Notes: generated by a model not told the origin, from the sequence alone. A DNA stretch of 64,000 bases from Dendrophyllia cribrosa (GCA_024195265.1 JAJLRJ010000009.1:6104682-6168681); one strand, 5' to 3'. Positions 34,256 to 45,157 are shown, counted from the stretch's first letter. Program-made: numbers and translations.

Positions 34256-34350
34256 TTACATTACTCCTATGCATTAACCGGTATAACCTTCCGTGAGCGC
34301 ACGTGCTAGACACTGTAACTTGAACACACGCATACCGGTATGCACTATCG

Positions 34351-34530
34351 CAGGGCCGTAGCCAGAAAAAAATAAGGACTGAGGCAATATCCATGGTTAT
34401 TTGCTGGTAGTGTCTTACTTTCTCCTTCAAAAAGAAAAAAAAGACATCTTACTTTCCCCGGAAAAAAAAAAGAAAAGTAAAAATGACTGAGGCAAGTGCC
34501 TCGGTTCGCCTCATACTGGCTACGGCCCTG
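34351..34530. mobile_element. Short hAT-like MITE with 5-bp duplication TATCG
   Basis: Ends CAGGGCCGTAGCCAG are identical in inverted order. TATCG is duplicated at 34346-34350 and 34531-34535. Confidence 0.8.
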
Positions 34531-34832
34531 TATCGGTTCTTTTCTCCACTTCTTTCGAGTTTTTCGTTTGTGTGTGTGTATTTTTCAAGATGTTTTTGCT
34601 GGCTGATACTGTAGTTATTACAATAATATATATTCTTGGAAGTAAATTTCAAGACAGCAAGCGACCGCCAATGATAACGCTGCTAACGTAGGATCTACAA
34701 GACATCTAATAATACAGCTACTACGTGAAAATTGGACTTTGTGAGACACCACACGACAAGAAGCGATGAAGCAGGGTTGCAACCGTGGACAGCAGCACGA
34801 TGTAGCAAGTTTATCACCCCCCAAATTTATCA

Positions 34833-34978
34833 CTCCCCCACCCCTCACCCCTCAACCCCCACCCCTCACCCCCCACCCCTCACCCCTCACCCCTCACCCC
34901 TCACCCCTCACCCCTCACTCCCCACCCCTCACCCCTCACCTCTCACCCCTCACCCCTCACCCCTCACCCCTCACCCCC
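34833..34978 (-). repeat. (TCACCCC)n heptamer array, inverted copy of 32477-32850
   Basis: About 20 CCCCTCA units. The right flank AAACAGACCTGCCGACTCGTAGTCT is the reverse of the left flank of the first array. Both arrays with their shared flank therefore form a 2.5-kb inverted pair. Confidence 0.95.
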
Positions 34979-35073
34979 AAAACAGACCTGCCGACTCGTA
35001 GTCTAGAAAATATTGGAAAAATCCAAGAAAAACCTTATGGCGGGGTGTGGCATCCTCCCCCCCCCCCCCCCCC

Positions 35074-35420
35074 ACTTGTACACCCGAGGGTTAATCGGTA
35101 CATACCATTCCAACACTGACATGCAACTTATTCCACTAGAAATAATTCACAATTCACGGGATTCTATTCGTAAAGCCAGAGAGTCGTATTTAATAGATAG
35201 CGCGAAAACACTAGAACCACGTGGGTTGAACAAACGTGATGAATTGTAGTTTACGTATACTAGCCTTATCTTTATTATCTTGTAGGTCATTTCCGCCCCT
35301 CCTCTTTTTTTAAATATGCATGGCGACATTCTCCTTTATATAATGTTGTATTTTCATTTTATAATTTAGTAACATCTTATAACCTGAAGAAGGCTGGTCT
35401 GGCCAGTGCGAAATATTGTT
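35074..35420 (+). mobile_element. Penelope-like element remnant B: C-terminus and 3' region
   Basis: After a poly-C run the plus strand encodes a PLE C-terminus (LIPLEIIHNSRDSIRKARES and LEPRGLNKRDEL) ending at TAG 35247-35249. About 130 bp of 3' region and a hammerhead core follow. Everything upstream is lost. It lies tail to tail with remnant A. Confidence 0.75.
35381..35420 (+). ncRNA. Hammerhead ribozyme core (minimal type I)
   Basis: CTGAAGA (35384-35390) matches the conserved CUGANGA box. A stem II hairpin built on GCTGG and CCAG follows, then GAA, a self-complementary ATAT as minimal stem III, U as the cleavage-site base, and GTT pairing with AAC ahead of the box as stem I. PLEs are known to carry such dimer-active hammerheads. 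Activity is not shown here. Confidence 0.6.
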
Positions 35421-35880
35421 TGAAATATATTTACTCGTTGTATCAGCTTTGCAGTAGTCCTTGGACTTCTAGTTAGTACATAAAGTTACAATCAGATTAC
35501 AAGGAAATTTCCCGTTTGCTCACCTCTATGTAACAGCGACGTGCATTGAAAAGGGAGTGGAAAAAAATCCATCTGTCCACTGTGAACAGCCGCAAACCCC
35601 CTCGGACCGAAAAAGCGCAGCGTGTAAATCGTCGTTACTTATGCCAACTTATTTTTAGTAATCCTACACTTTTTTTTCTTTTTTCTGCAATTAACTCAAG
35701 ACATATAGGGCCGGTTATTTAAACGAAGTTTAGATGGTGTTTGACAAAACCGCGGTCTAACCCCATTTCAATCTGGCCAACCCTAATATTTAAACGCTAT
35801 TTACTGTAACCAATGTCAAGTAGTAATAAGCGAAAAAAAGCAAGGCTGATTCGACAGTGAAGGAATATAATGTAATTTAT

Positions 35881-35917
35881 CCAATATTTCAAAAGGCACG
35901 GCCTTTCTTCTTCAGGG
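35881..35917 (-). ncRNA. Hammerhead ribozyme core (minimal type I)
   Basis: On the minus strand, CTGAAGA (35909-35915) is followed by stem II AAAGGC-CGT-GCCTTT (perfect 6 bp), GAA, ATAT, U, and GG pairing with CC before the box. All core bases are intact. Confidence 0.6.
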
Positions 35918-36127
35918 TATTACAAATAATGACTATGGGTAAACTAGGACGTTACAATTTAAATTTGAGTATAGCGTGCAATATGATGCTATGATAACAT
36001 ATAATACAATGGAAAAGTAACCGTTGAAGATATAAAGCTTAAAAAACCGTTACAAAAGAGATTTGAAATGAAAAAAGAAGAACATGCAACATATAAATAG
36101 AAGTAGATATAAACGGAAATAACAGGT

Positions 36128-36962
36128 TTACATTTCATCTTTTTTATTAATTCCTAGAGGTTCAACAGTGTTACCTCTATTGATGAGTTATGCTTCTCTT
36201 GCTTTGCGTACAGCGTCACGATTAGAATGAATAAGTTCGAGTGGAATGAGTGTTATGTCTTTAGCTGAATGGTCGCTAGTGAGGAAATGTTCTGATACTG
36301 TAGTGGGCTTAGATATGCTGGGTTGTCAACTGTTCTGCGGTGTTCGTTAAAACGGTCCTTAAGTCGTCGTTTGGTTTCACCAATGTACTGTTTGTGGCAA
36401 CGATTGCATTGTGTCATGTAGATGACGTTTTTAGAGTTGCAGTCGATGTGTCGAGTGATGAGTCTAGTTTCACCTGTAGAATTAAATGTATAGGTTGTTT
36501 GCCCGTCAGATATGTAGGAACATGTTAAACAGTTTTTTCCACATGGATATGAACCCAGAGGTAGATGGGTTTGTGTGAGGCTGCGTAGTTTGGCTTTAAC
36601 TAGGAAATTACTAAGGTTGTTACTACCTCTAAAAGCTACCATAGAGGCAGCTTTGAAGACATTATAACAACGAGGGGATGAGGCTAGGATGTTGAAGTGC
36701 TTTTGAATAATGGATGAAATGGAACGAAGGGCTGGGTTATAAGTGACGACAAAGGGGACACGTTCTGGTTGGTCGAGTGTGGAACTGTCCTTAGGTCTAA
36801 GTGCCTCGGTTCGCGTGATGTTGTGTACGCGTCGTATTTCCTGTTTGATGAAATGACGATTGTAACCCCGTTTGGTAAGATATGTAGTGAGTTGATCGGT
36901 ACGTAGTTTGAAGGTATCGTCAGTGGAGCAAATGCGGCGAAGTCTGAGGGCTAAGGGACGGA
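36128..36962 (-). pseudogene. PLE C-terminal region with GIY-YIG endonuclease domain
   Basis: The frame starts at the truncation near 36962 (LALRLRRICS) without a start codon. It passes through the PLE connector (RVPFVVTYNPALRSI), a Cys-rich knuckle (YPCGKNCLTCSYI), and the GIY-YIG nuclease (VIYMTQC, HKQYIGETKRRLKDRFNEHR). A frameshift near 36300 puts the last part (ITLIPLELIHSNRDAVRKAR) in another frame. A TAA replaces the expected Tyr codon shortly before the natural end at 36128. PLE endonucleases nick target DNA to prime reverse transcription; this copy is dead. Confidence 0.85.
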
Positions 36963-37090
36963 CCATTAGATTTTTGAGGGGGGGGGGGGGGGGGGTTGGG
37001 CAAATACCAAAAAAAATTCGAGCACGGCCTTGAACTGCAAAAAAAATATCATGCAAAACAAAAACCCCAGGAAAAAAAATTCCTGCAAAG
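36963..37090 (-). repeat. Poly-C associated dispersed repeat, copy 1
   Basis: On the minus strand it reads TGCAAAAAAAATATCATGCA-like text, a CCCAACC(C)n run and CTCAAAAATCTAATGGTCCG. The same order is at 38498-38664 on the plus strand, so the two copies are inverted around a hAT-like element. Confidence 0.7.
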
Positions 37091-37439
37091 CTTTATATTT
37101 TTAGAACAATATTTTATATCCAGAAGCAGGTGGTCAGAACACAAATAAATCACACTGACGTTGTAGAATGTTAGCGATTTGTATGCACTTGGAGAGGATC
37201 AAAATAATGTTCTATCTTTTCATTGGCTTGTTTAGTTTAGCCAATAACAATGGTTTATTTTTGACCCGACGTAAGTTGTGTTTCTTTGTAGGCTTTTTAG
37301 CTGATTTCATAAGCATGTAAGATATTTTCTGACACAAGGAATGGCTCTTTTATAGTTGTACAGTGGCATTGTAGGTACATGTATATCTCAATGGATGAGA
37401 AATACTTTGTTTATGTGTTTTACAACAAGCTTGTAATTG

Positions 37440-38285
37440 CAGGGGCGGCGCTACCGGTGGGGCAGGTGGGGCATTTGCCCCACCAACTTTCGACAGCTCA
37501 AAATGGCGGTGGGCGGAGATGAATAGTGTAGCAACATCCTTTGACCAGATCTGATGGCGGGGCGCTTTAATGCATTAGAGTTTGCAAAATAAATATTCCG
37601 TTCATTAATCAAAAGCCTACAATTTTAGCATCGGAGATATTGTGACTGACTTTAGACTGGAGATTGGATATTGTGAACCAAGCATTTTAATACCCCTTGA
37701 GTTACTCGGACGTCAGCTATCGGACTCCAGCTACCGACAAATCCATCAAACAAATCCATCAATGCTGTGAGTTAGCGCTCGGCCTCTGTCCTAAGAAGGC
37801 TCGAGACATATCTACGAACAAACTATGTCACAAGAAAGATTGAATCATTTCATTATCCAGACATTGCATTAACTGACAAATTGAACATGGCTGATATTGG
37901 AAATCAGTTTCTTTCTGCCTCTAATGACAGAGAAAATCGCTTTGGAAAATTCGTTTCCAAAGCCTTCCCATACTGAAAAGAATTGACAGAGAATATTCGA
38001 GTGACAGTCGAATTTACTTTGAACAAACAACCAAAATGGAGTTACACCCAAGTTTCAGAAAGTGTTTCGTGTACATGTACTTTTCATGAGAATTAAACTG
38101 AACTCAAAGCTGGCCTTGGGAACTGTTTCTCCGGTCCCAGGAACGCTGGAAATAGCATTTCAGAGAGATTCATTTCAAACATTTCCCGGGGGAGCATGCC
38201 CCCGGACCCCCCTAGAAGCTCGCGCCTTCGGCGCTCGGCACAGGAGATTCGCCCCACCAACATTATATTTCCGGCGCCGCCCCTG
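37440..38285. mobile_element. hAT-like non-autonomous element with 6-bp duplication TAATTG
   Basis: Ends CAGGGGCGGCGC are identical in inverted order. TAATTG is duplicated at 37434-37439 and 38286-38291. A GGGGCA..TGCCCC hairpin lies near the left end and CGGGGGAGCATGCCCCCGG near the right. Confidence 0.8.
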
Positions 38286-38497
38286 TAATTGTAAGATGCT
38301 TGGGTGTACTACGATGGGCTGTGGAAGCGACATCAACAGGGGGCTGGTCTAAAGAAAATTGTAGGGGCAGTTACAACACCGCGGCCAGGCTTCAGGCTAT
38401 CAAGCTGCTGTTACATCAGATCTGACTTGCTATAGTATTCCTGTCTCTAGTATGGCCTTTCTAGTATTCCTAACACGTATATGTGTCAGGCATTAAA

Positions 38498-38664
38498 ACA
38501 TATAGACTTGCAAAAAAAATATCATGCAAGCAAATCATGGCAAAAAGAAAAATCCTGCACAGTCTCGAGCGTCGAAAAAAATATCCTGCACCAAAAAATT
38601 GCCCAACTCCGCCCCCCCCCCCCCCCCCCCCCCCCCCCCTCAAAAATCTAATGGTCCGTCCCTA
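38498..38664 (+). repeat. Poly-C associated dispersed repeat, copy 2
   Basis: Inverted copy of 36963-37090, with a C-run of about 29 and CTCAAAAATCTAATGGTCCG after it. Confidence 0.7.
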
Positions 38665-39375
38665 AGCTAAAAGGAATAGCACGTTTGGTATGTATAGGGT
38701 GACATGAAGTTATGTCAAGTAGGCATATAACACAGACTACAAAAAACATTTATCTCCTGAAATAACTAACTTATGAACAGATATGGGGGTCCATTAATTT
38801 TTTAAAACCGCGGTTAAAGTTAGACTTGGCTTATAACCGGCCCATAGTTTTTGGGTGGGATAAATGCGTTATCTCCGCAATTATTTTTCAGTTATTTTTT
38901 TTTGTCTCTGCAATTATCAGTAATTTAAATGCTTTTTACCACTCTACATAAAGCAACACTGACGGTACAACTGGGATTATAACTATATCCTTTCCAATAC
39001 TTTCTTTCCGACGACCATTTACCTCCGACATAGAACTTATTCCATTAGACAGATTAGAGCTCGTCCCGGGGGGAGGGGCAAGGGGGGTACTACCTTACAA
39101 TTATATAAGTGCTTAACTCATTTCCGACGGATCCTATGTTTATGGAGTCATGAGTGACCCATAAGAAAAAAATTCCGCAAAATATCTGTTTTTTTTTCCC
39201 GATTTCTTCCAAATTTGGTACACAGGAAGTTGATAAATTTACCCACTTCCTGTGCGAATTAGGGCTAGGACACTTCAATTCGGCCTACATGACAAATTTA
39301 TGGTTTGAGGGGCTGGGCCGCATCTCCCCACCCAAGGATATATCGAGTACCCCCCCCCCCCCCCCCCCCCCCCCC
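38665..39375. other. No gene seen; poly-C tract
   Basis: Non-coding DNA ending in a C-run of about 23 bases (39352-39375) directly before PLE remnant C. Confidence 0.3.
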
Positions 39376-40270
39376 GGGGAGCTCATACATTCATCTCCTG
39401 ACGCTATACGCAAAGCTCGAGAAGCGTATCTTGAACCCAAAGGTATTGTCAAGCGTGAAGAAATGTAAACTTCGCATTTATATATTTTACATATCTTCTT
39501 TTATTAGTTTTATCTTGTTATCTCATAGAGTGTTTTCACTGACGTCATATCAAAATTGAGAAGCAGTTTTCGATTGTAAAATGTTTATGGAATTGTAGAG
39601 AGTTTAAAACTACACATCTGGGCCAAATTGTGAAGCGCAAGAGCATTTCATTTAAGAGTTATAGGCGAATGAGTAAAGACATTTTTAGTAAGAAATATAT
39701 GGAGCGGCCATCTTGGTGTCCCACTTGGGGACAACAACATGGCGGCCAAAAATTTAAAGACTTTAAAGTCTTAATAACACCGAAAATCTCATCACAAAAT
39801 ATTGTATTCACTATAAGAGGCATGAAATCGGTTTATAAGCATCTATAATTCATTAAGAACTTTCAACTAGTTCAATTTTGTTTATTTTCACGGCTTATCT
39901 GAAATAGCGTGACGAATTGCGTGACACATTTACAACCTTTATAAATCGAAAACGAAACATCGTTAAAACCTGAAACTTTTTGTGAAAGATTATAACACTG
40001 GTATCCGCATACCATGTTAGAAACAGCTTTGTAGGATGTATACTTTAGATTTTTTAATTTTATGACGTCATGTGAAAACACTCTATATTCTTTTGTTTCT
40101 CTAAAATTTGAATTGTAACGTTTCATCTTATATTTTTGAAATGTAACGTCTTTCCATTGTAATCTTACATCTTTTTGTTTCTTGGCGATTTATATTGTAA
40201 CGTTTTTCTTGTAGTCATTTTATTCCCTGAAGACGTCAGGCCGTGCCCGGGCCGTGCCTGACGATATTGG
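39376..40270 (+). mobile_element. Penelope-like element remnant C, split by a TA-flanked MITE
   Basis: A short C-terminal piece (AIRKAREAYLEPKGIVKREEM) ends at TAA 39466-39468. The 3' region then runs to 39527, is interrupted by the MITE, and resumes at 40084. A hammerhead-like segment lies at 40224-40264: CTGAAGA and a perfect 8-bp stem II (CGTCAGGC/GCCTGACG) are present, but GAAA is shortened to GA, so the ribozyme is probably inactive. Confidence 0.7.
39528..40083. mobile_element. TA-flanked MITE, GAGTGTTTTCAC ends, copy 1
   Basis: Ends GAGTGTTTTCACTGACGTCA and, reversed, GAGTGTTTTCACATGACGTC. TA lies outside both (39526-39527, 40084-40085). A related, diverged copy lies at 58440-59485. 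At 39605-39607 this copy keeps the intact TAA that was the target of the Harbinger-like element there. Confidence 0.75.
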
Positions 40271-40431
40271 AAAGAATATAAGAATATCACTATCCCCCTT
40301 CATGCTGAATCGTGCTATCATTTTTCGCCTCCTTCACTTCTGAAGATTTTCGCAAGCGTTAAAAATATACATTCACAATAATAACAGTAAAACTTAATTA
40401 ATAACAAATCAATAAATAAAGAAAGGAGTGG

Positions 40432-42430
40432 TCATGTCTGGTAATCAAGACTGGCAAGCCTCTGTTTAAAGGAGGCCAAGGTCGATGCTTGCACTACATC
40501 GTCTGGAAGACTGTTCCAATCTCTGATCGTTCTTGGGAAATAGAAGTAGCGATGGAAGTTCGTTTTTGATCTTGGGACTTTGTAACTCAAAGAATTACAG
40601 TGCCTGCTCTTCCTTTGCATTGGTTCCATTCTATCCAACCCATCTGGAGCAACAAGATTGTGGTGAATTTTGAACATCATACATAGTCATAGCCCTCCTT
40701 CTGCTCTCTAGCGATTCCCAGCTCAACTGGTCTAACATATCACCGACGCTAGATGTTTGATGATATCTGTTTAAGGTAAACCTAGCTGCCCTGCGCTGTA
40801 CCATTTTCAATTTATAAATGTTGGACTTCGTATACGGATCCCACACTGTTGCGGCATACTCGATGGTAGGACGAACTAGCGCCTTGTGTTAAAAGTGACC
40901 GAACTTATTTTGAGATTTCTTCTCAAGAAACCCAAGGTGCTATTCGCCTTTTTTGTTACAGTATCAACATGTTTATTCCATCTCATGTCAGAAGACACAG
41001 TGACACCTAAATATTTAGTCGAGTCACAGGATGCCAAGACTTTACCATGGAGAACATAATCGTGTTGAACGGTGTTCCGTTTGCATCCAACACGCAAGAC
41101 TTAACAGTCCACTTTTCAGAATTGAATTCCATATCCCATACTCGTTCCCATTCAGCTAACTTATCAAGATCGCTTTGAAGTAAGTGTGCATCTGCTTCCG
41201 AGTTAATTGTAAGATATGCAATAGTATCGTCTGCAAAAAGTCTGACCTTTGAGACAAGCGAATTTGACAGATCATTTATATGTAGTAGGAAGAGACAGGG
41301 ACCAAGGACGGAGCCTTAAGGTACTCCGGAAAGTACGTCAGCTGCATCCGAAGTTTCTCCATCCAACACAACTCGTTGAGACCTGCCAGTTAAAAATGAA
41401 TTTATCCACTTGTTTGTCCGTCCACGTACCCCATAATATTCCAACTTCCTGACAAGGTGCCGGACTGACCTTGTCAAAAGTTTTACTGAAGTCCATCACT
41501 AGTACGTCAGTCTGGACACCTGCGTGAATGTTGTTGATCAAATCCTGGATAAAGCCAGTAAGCTGAGTTTCACAGGATCTCATACCTTATTACATGAAAT
41601 TTTGGCGACACGTTAATTTAGCGATTTTGAAAAATCCATATTTAGCGGCACTTTAATTTAGCGATTTTTCGTAAATTTTGGAACATAAGTCACTTAATTT
41701 TCGCGATTTCACGAACTGAAACTTTGGCGAATTGTGAATTGTGTCGAGCTTTTCATTTATTCTAGGATTCCACAGCTCTTTGTAAACGTAGAATCCGCGG
41801 AGTCCATACGGGAATGCAAAATTTAATACTAGCGAAGAATCCATTTCAGTTGTCAAGCTGAAATGACTGATATGTGCACGAGACATCCGATACACGTAAA
41901 CAGCATGATTGTGTGAAACTGACCAGATGGCGGAATTTCATATTGTACTCACTTTAATTTAGCGACGATTTAAATTTAGCGACACTTAATTTTGGTGCAT
42001 TTTAATTTAGCGATTTTTAGAAAAATCGCTAAATTCGCTAAATTTAAGTGTCGCCAAAATTTCATGTAATAAGGTACTTCTAAAGCCGTGCTGTAGTGGA
42101 TGAAGGATATTACAGGTTTTGGCATGTCTCATGATTGAACTAGTTATTATATGTTCCATCAGCTTGCACGAAATGCATGTCAAGGAAATGGGTCTATAAT
42201 TGCTAGGGTCATACTTAGAGCCTTTCTTGAAAACTGGAGTTACATTTGCCGCTCTCCAATCCTGGGGGACTTCTTCCTGAAGGTACGACTTCCTAATTAT
42301 AACTGTAAGAATAGAGGCAGTGGGCTGTGCCAGTCCCTTCAAGACCCTTGGTGTAATTCCATCAGGACCTGGGGCTTTATGTACATTGAGCTTCTCCAGC
42401 ATTCGCAGTACCCCTTCTCTTTTGCTTCAT
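40432..42430 (-). pseudogene. CR1-like reverse transcriptase, frameshifted
   Basis: Minus-strand text in order: KAPGPDGITPRVLKGLAQPT (42380), NVTPVFKKGSKYDPSNYRPI, LQHGFRS (broken by the insertion), TDVLVMDFSKTFDKVS (first catalytic Asp), RLFADDTIAYL (FADD about 41236-41247), STKYLGVTVSSDMRWNKHVD, and the C-terminal YFPRTIRDWNSLPDDVVQAS. Frameshifts separate 41583-41480 from 41400, the FADD part from 41097, and 40846 from 40680. Motif order and the WNSLP ending fit CR1/L2-type LINEs. Removing the insertion and one TA brings the frame back together at LQHGFRS. Confidence 0.85.
41585..42074. mobile_element. TA-flanked element with TTAATTTAGCGA repeats
   Basis: The 28-bp ends starting CCTTATTACATGAAATTTTG are identical in inverted order. 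TA lies outside (41583-41584, 42075-42076). The interior carries at least seven TTTAATTTAGCGA-type repeats. A minus-strand peptide (GLRGFYVYKELWNPRI, about 41800) resembles the start of a HIRAN-like domain and may be a captured remnant. Layout and CCTTATT ends match 23063-23933. Confidence 0.85.
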
Positions 42431-43019
42431 TAAGCGTTCAAAATCTACGTTATTTTTTCCCCTTACAAAGTCTTACAAAGCGCTCAAATTTTTAAAACGG
42501 CCGCCGTGTAGCCCAATACCGCTTTCATCGAAGGGTCACGTCCCGTCTCACACACCGCTAATAATTAATCTTCGCTTTCTCGTGACGTGAGCTTGGGCTG
42601 CCTGTGGTACCGTGTGAAAACTTGGTGGTGACTAGAATGGATACTCCAAAATCAGGTTGGACCACGGACTTATATAACGGAGTAACGGGTTAGCTTGCAG
42701 TTGAGGTTGGGGTTAGCAGTTTATATAGTTAAATTTAGGCCTAAACAACCCGAGAAGCTAAGTGATACTCTGGTACCAAGGCTATGTAAGCCGAACCCTA
42801 GCAACCTCTCCCTTCGAGAGCGGGGCGGCCAGAAGACCAAAATGGTGGATCCGGAGACTGGTAACGAGCTCGGCTCTGATGACGTAATCAGTGGTTCCAC
42901 TTATTCGTCTACACTCGGATTTATGTTACCACTATGTGAAAAATTCTACCCGATAGACACGCTGTTAGCTGTTATTTCTTGAAGTAAGTTAACTTTTCGC
43001 AATCTATCTCTGACTGACG
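42431..43019 (+). other. Possible promoter and first exon region
   Basis: A locally GC-richer segment with an ATG in good context at 42842 (ACCAAAATGG), a CRE-like TGACGTAA at 42879, a 46-codon frame ending at TGA 42980-42982, and a strong donor (GAA|GTAAGT) just after it. It may be the 5' end of the P2X7-like locus. Confidence 0.3.
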
Positions 43020-44475
43020 ATACTATGTCAATTTTCGTGAGAGTAATTTAAGCGAACAAGAATCGCTCAACGATAATTTCGAGGAAATGGAGGTTACTTG
43101 GACATGTACAACCATATCACTGACGAACCACTCGCACACTCAGTGACGACGAAGAAGATAACGAAGGAGACCAGGATGGTTTTTCTCCTTCGGTTTTGCT
43201 AAACAGATTTGAAGGGAATTCACTCCAGGATAAATGGTGAGAACGTGTTTATTATTTTTCGAAAGAAAGTAGAGGGAACGGAACTTCAATCGATAACTTT
43301 CTGTTTTTCTCGTCGGTTTTGAAATTTAATCCCATGTTTTGGTTTTGTAAGGTGTATTTGTGGAGAACGTGCTGTGCAAAATTTGACCGATGCCGTCGAA
43401 TACAGATGATGTATGGAGATCGCACAGGCTTGCCAGAAGTTAGGTGTATTACGAAGCACGATGACTTCTCGTCAATGACGAATAGATAAGTACTTTTACA
43501 AGTGAGTCCACTACTTAGAGACAAGAATGGAAGGGATACCGTCGCCGCGATGGACAAACAGAGAATCAGTAAGTGCTTGCATACTGAGGTTGTAGGTCGT
43601 TTCCCTGCAAATTGAAGTCGTTTCGCTGAAATGTAAACTCGTTTCGCTGCAAAATGAACACGAACACTTCCCGTTTGCTTTTCTGTGGAAAAGCATGCTT
43701 GTGGCTTCACGCTTTAGAACGAGGTATACAAGTAGATCTCTCGTTTGTCAGCTTGCAATCGTTTGTTTGTTCGTCGTGAGTTTTAGTTTTCTTCCCTGTG
43801 GAAAAGCGTGCTTTTGGCCTCACGCTTTTAGGGCGAGGTTTATGATTGATTATAGTGGTTTATTACATAAAGTGGTTTGCAGCGAAACGACCGGACACTG
43901 AACAGAGTTCTTTCATCTTGCTTTGCAGAGTCTCGGTCAATTTATTTTTTAGAAAGGTGTTTCATTGCGAAATCACAAATTCAACAATTAGAACTTGTCA
44001 TATTTGGAACCTCATCAGAAAAAAGTTTTTAATAATCCCAGCAGTCCTATACATCCCATACATGTAGAATTCTCTTTCTTGATATTTTTATATATTCTAG
44101 GAAAAGGCATTTGCATGTAAAATCAGTATATAAAACACTATTTTTAAGTCTTCTAATATTATTATTTTAACACCTAAAAGTAACACCCACAATTTATTTA
44201 AAGTCCCTTCCAACCATAATTCCACTTATTTTCACTATTTATATTGAAAGGAGGGAGTCAGTTTTCTGACATGGATTTTATTTAATCATCTTTAATGACT
44301 TTTTTATCAGGTTTTTGCGAGCTGTTCCATACAGATGGCTTGTCCGATGGATTTGTGGTTATTTAGGATGGGGCAACACAAGACCTCTCCATCCTGTGTT
44401 TATATAACTACATCAGGGAGAAATTCCAGTCTGCCCAAGTGCAGTTACCAGTCTGCAGAGCAACACAGCTAGTAT
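43020..44475 (+). pseudogene. P2X7-C-terminal-domain-like gene, three exons, decayed
   Basis: Exon A (to 43236) is acidic (SDDEEDNEGDQDGF, SVLLNRFEGNSLQDKW) and ends TG|GTGAGA. Exon B (43352-43568) completes the Trp codon and continues CICGERAVQ, a Cys-rich stretch, then CITKHDDFSSMTNR and LLRDKNGR. It ends CA|GTAAGT. Exon C (from 44311, acceptor TTTTTTATCAG) completes the codon and reads FLRAVPYRWLVRWICGYLGW, then SCVY or YIREKF in shifted frames. This order (acidic, WC-x-CG, CIT, LRAxxYRxxxRW) matches the zinc-binding cytoplasmic domain of P2X7 receptors, which in cnidarians occurs as stand-alone proteins. Defects: TGA in exon B, an in-frame TAA after TNR, at least three frameshifts. Splice phases still agree. 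Confidence 0.6.
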
Positions 44476-45012
44476 ATTTTAGGGTGGCCACGAGTTTATT
44501 AACTATCGGTGCTAGCTTGAAATATTTCTTTAAAATATTTTTGGGCAATTTAAGTGTATTTCATGAAATGGTTTTAATTATTTAATTAAATTTGAATATT
44601 GACATCCTCGTCTCAGCCATCAATGAGTCCTGACACTTCTGATCACTCCTCATCATCATTCTTGGGTTGTACCAAAAAGGGGGTGGAAGCAGGTGGAGAG
44701 GGGTTGGCAATATTTATTAATCAAAAGAGGACTTTTTTTTTAGGAAACACAGCAAAACGTTTCTAGAGAGGTTAAATTTTAGTCTGTGTCTGCCCTTAAT
44801 GTACCATATCATGTTTGCTGCAATTTTCCTTTTTTATCAGCTGCCAGCTTGTTTCCTGGCAAAATAACAATGATATGGCTTTAGCTCTTAAATGAAACAA
44901 AACATTATTTTTTCTTTCATGCAATGTCAGTAATCTCCTAAATAAACTTAAGAAGCAAAATATGTTCATTATAATAAAGAAAGGATTGTTTATTAGAGCC
45001 TGTTGTTGTCTA
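44476..45012. other. No gene seen
   Basis: AT-rich DNA without a supported feature. Confidence 0.3.
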
Positions 45013-45157
45013 CTAGTTATTGTTTAGATTACAGGCAATAGAATTGTGTCCCCTCATGGGTTCCCCACATTTGCGACATTTTCTAGGTCCCCGGGTTCTC
45101 TGTTCATAATGGCAGATGGTGCAGTTGATGTTGCTTGCAAGGCATCTTGCTCTACTG
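45013..45157 (-). CDS. Possible terminal exon encoding a small zinc ribbon
   Basis: On the minus strand an acceptor (TTTTTCTCTTTCAG) precedes a frame reading NCTICHYEQRTRGPRKCRKC followed by GEPMRGHNSIAC and a stop at 45013-45015. Two CxxC pairs spaced by 12 residues, plus a following His and Cys, look like a zinc ribbon. No upstream exon was found. Similar ribbons occur at the C-termini of transposon-associated proteins, so the gene may not be a host gene. Confidence 0.4.

Larger units (their letters stand above)
35881..36962 (-). mobile_element. Penelope-like element remnant A
   Basis: Minus-strand, 5'-truncated PLE with the C-terminal GIY-YIG endonuclease region and a 3' region ending in a hammerhead core. 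Its upstream edge abuts the CTCAAAAATCTAATGGTCCGTCCC repeat at 36963. Confidence 0.8.
40380..42430 (-). mobile_element. 5'-truncated CR1-like LINE, split by a TA-flanked element
   Basis: Minus-strand LINE with most of the reverse transcriptase and the C-terminal region, ending in an AT-rich 3' tail near 40380-40430. It is interrupted by the element at 41585-42074. Confidence 0.8.

Noticed and set aside
34732..35119. Overlapping Pro/His/Thr-rich ORFs
   Set aside because: Products of the second heptamer array and a poly-C run.
43252..43710. 152-codon minus-strand ORF
   Set aside because: It lies opposite exon B of the P2X7-like pseudogene and adjacent repeat DNA; no recognisable protein.
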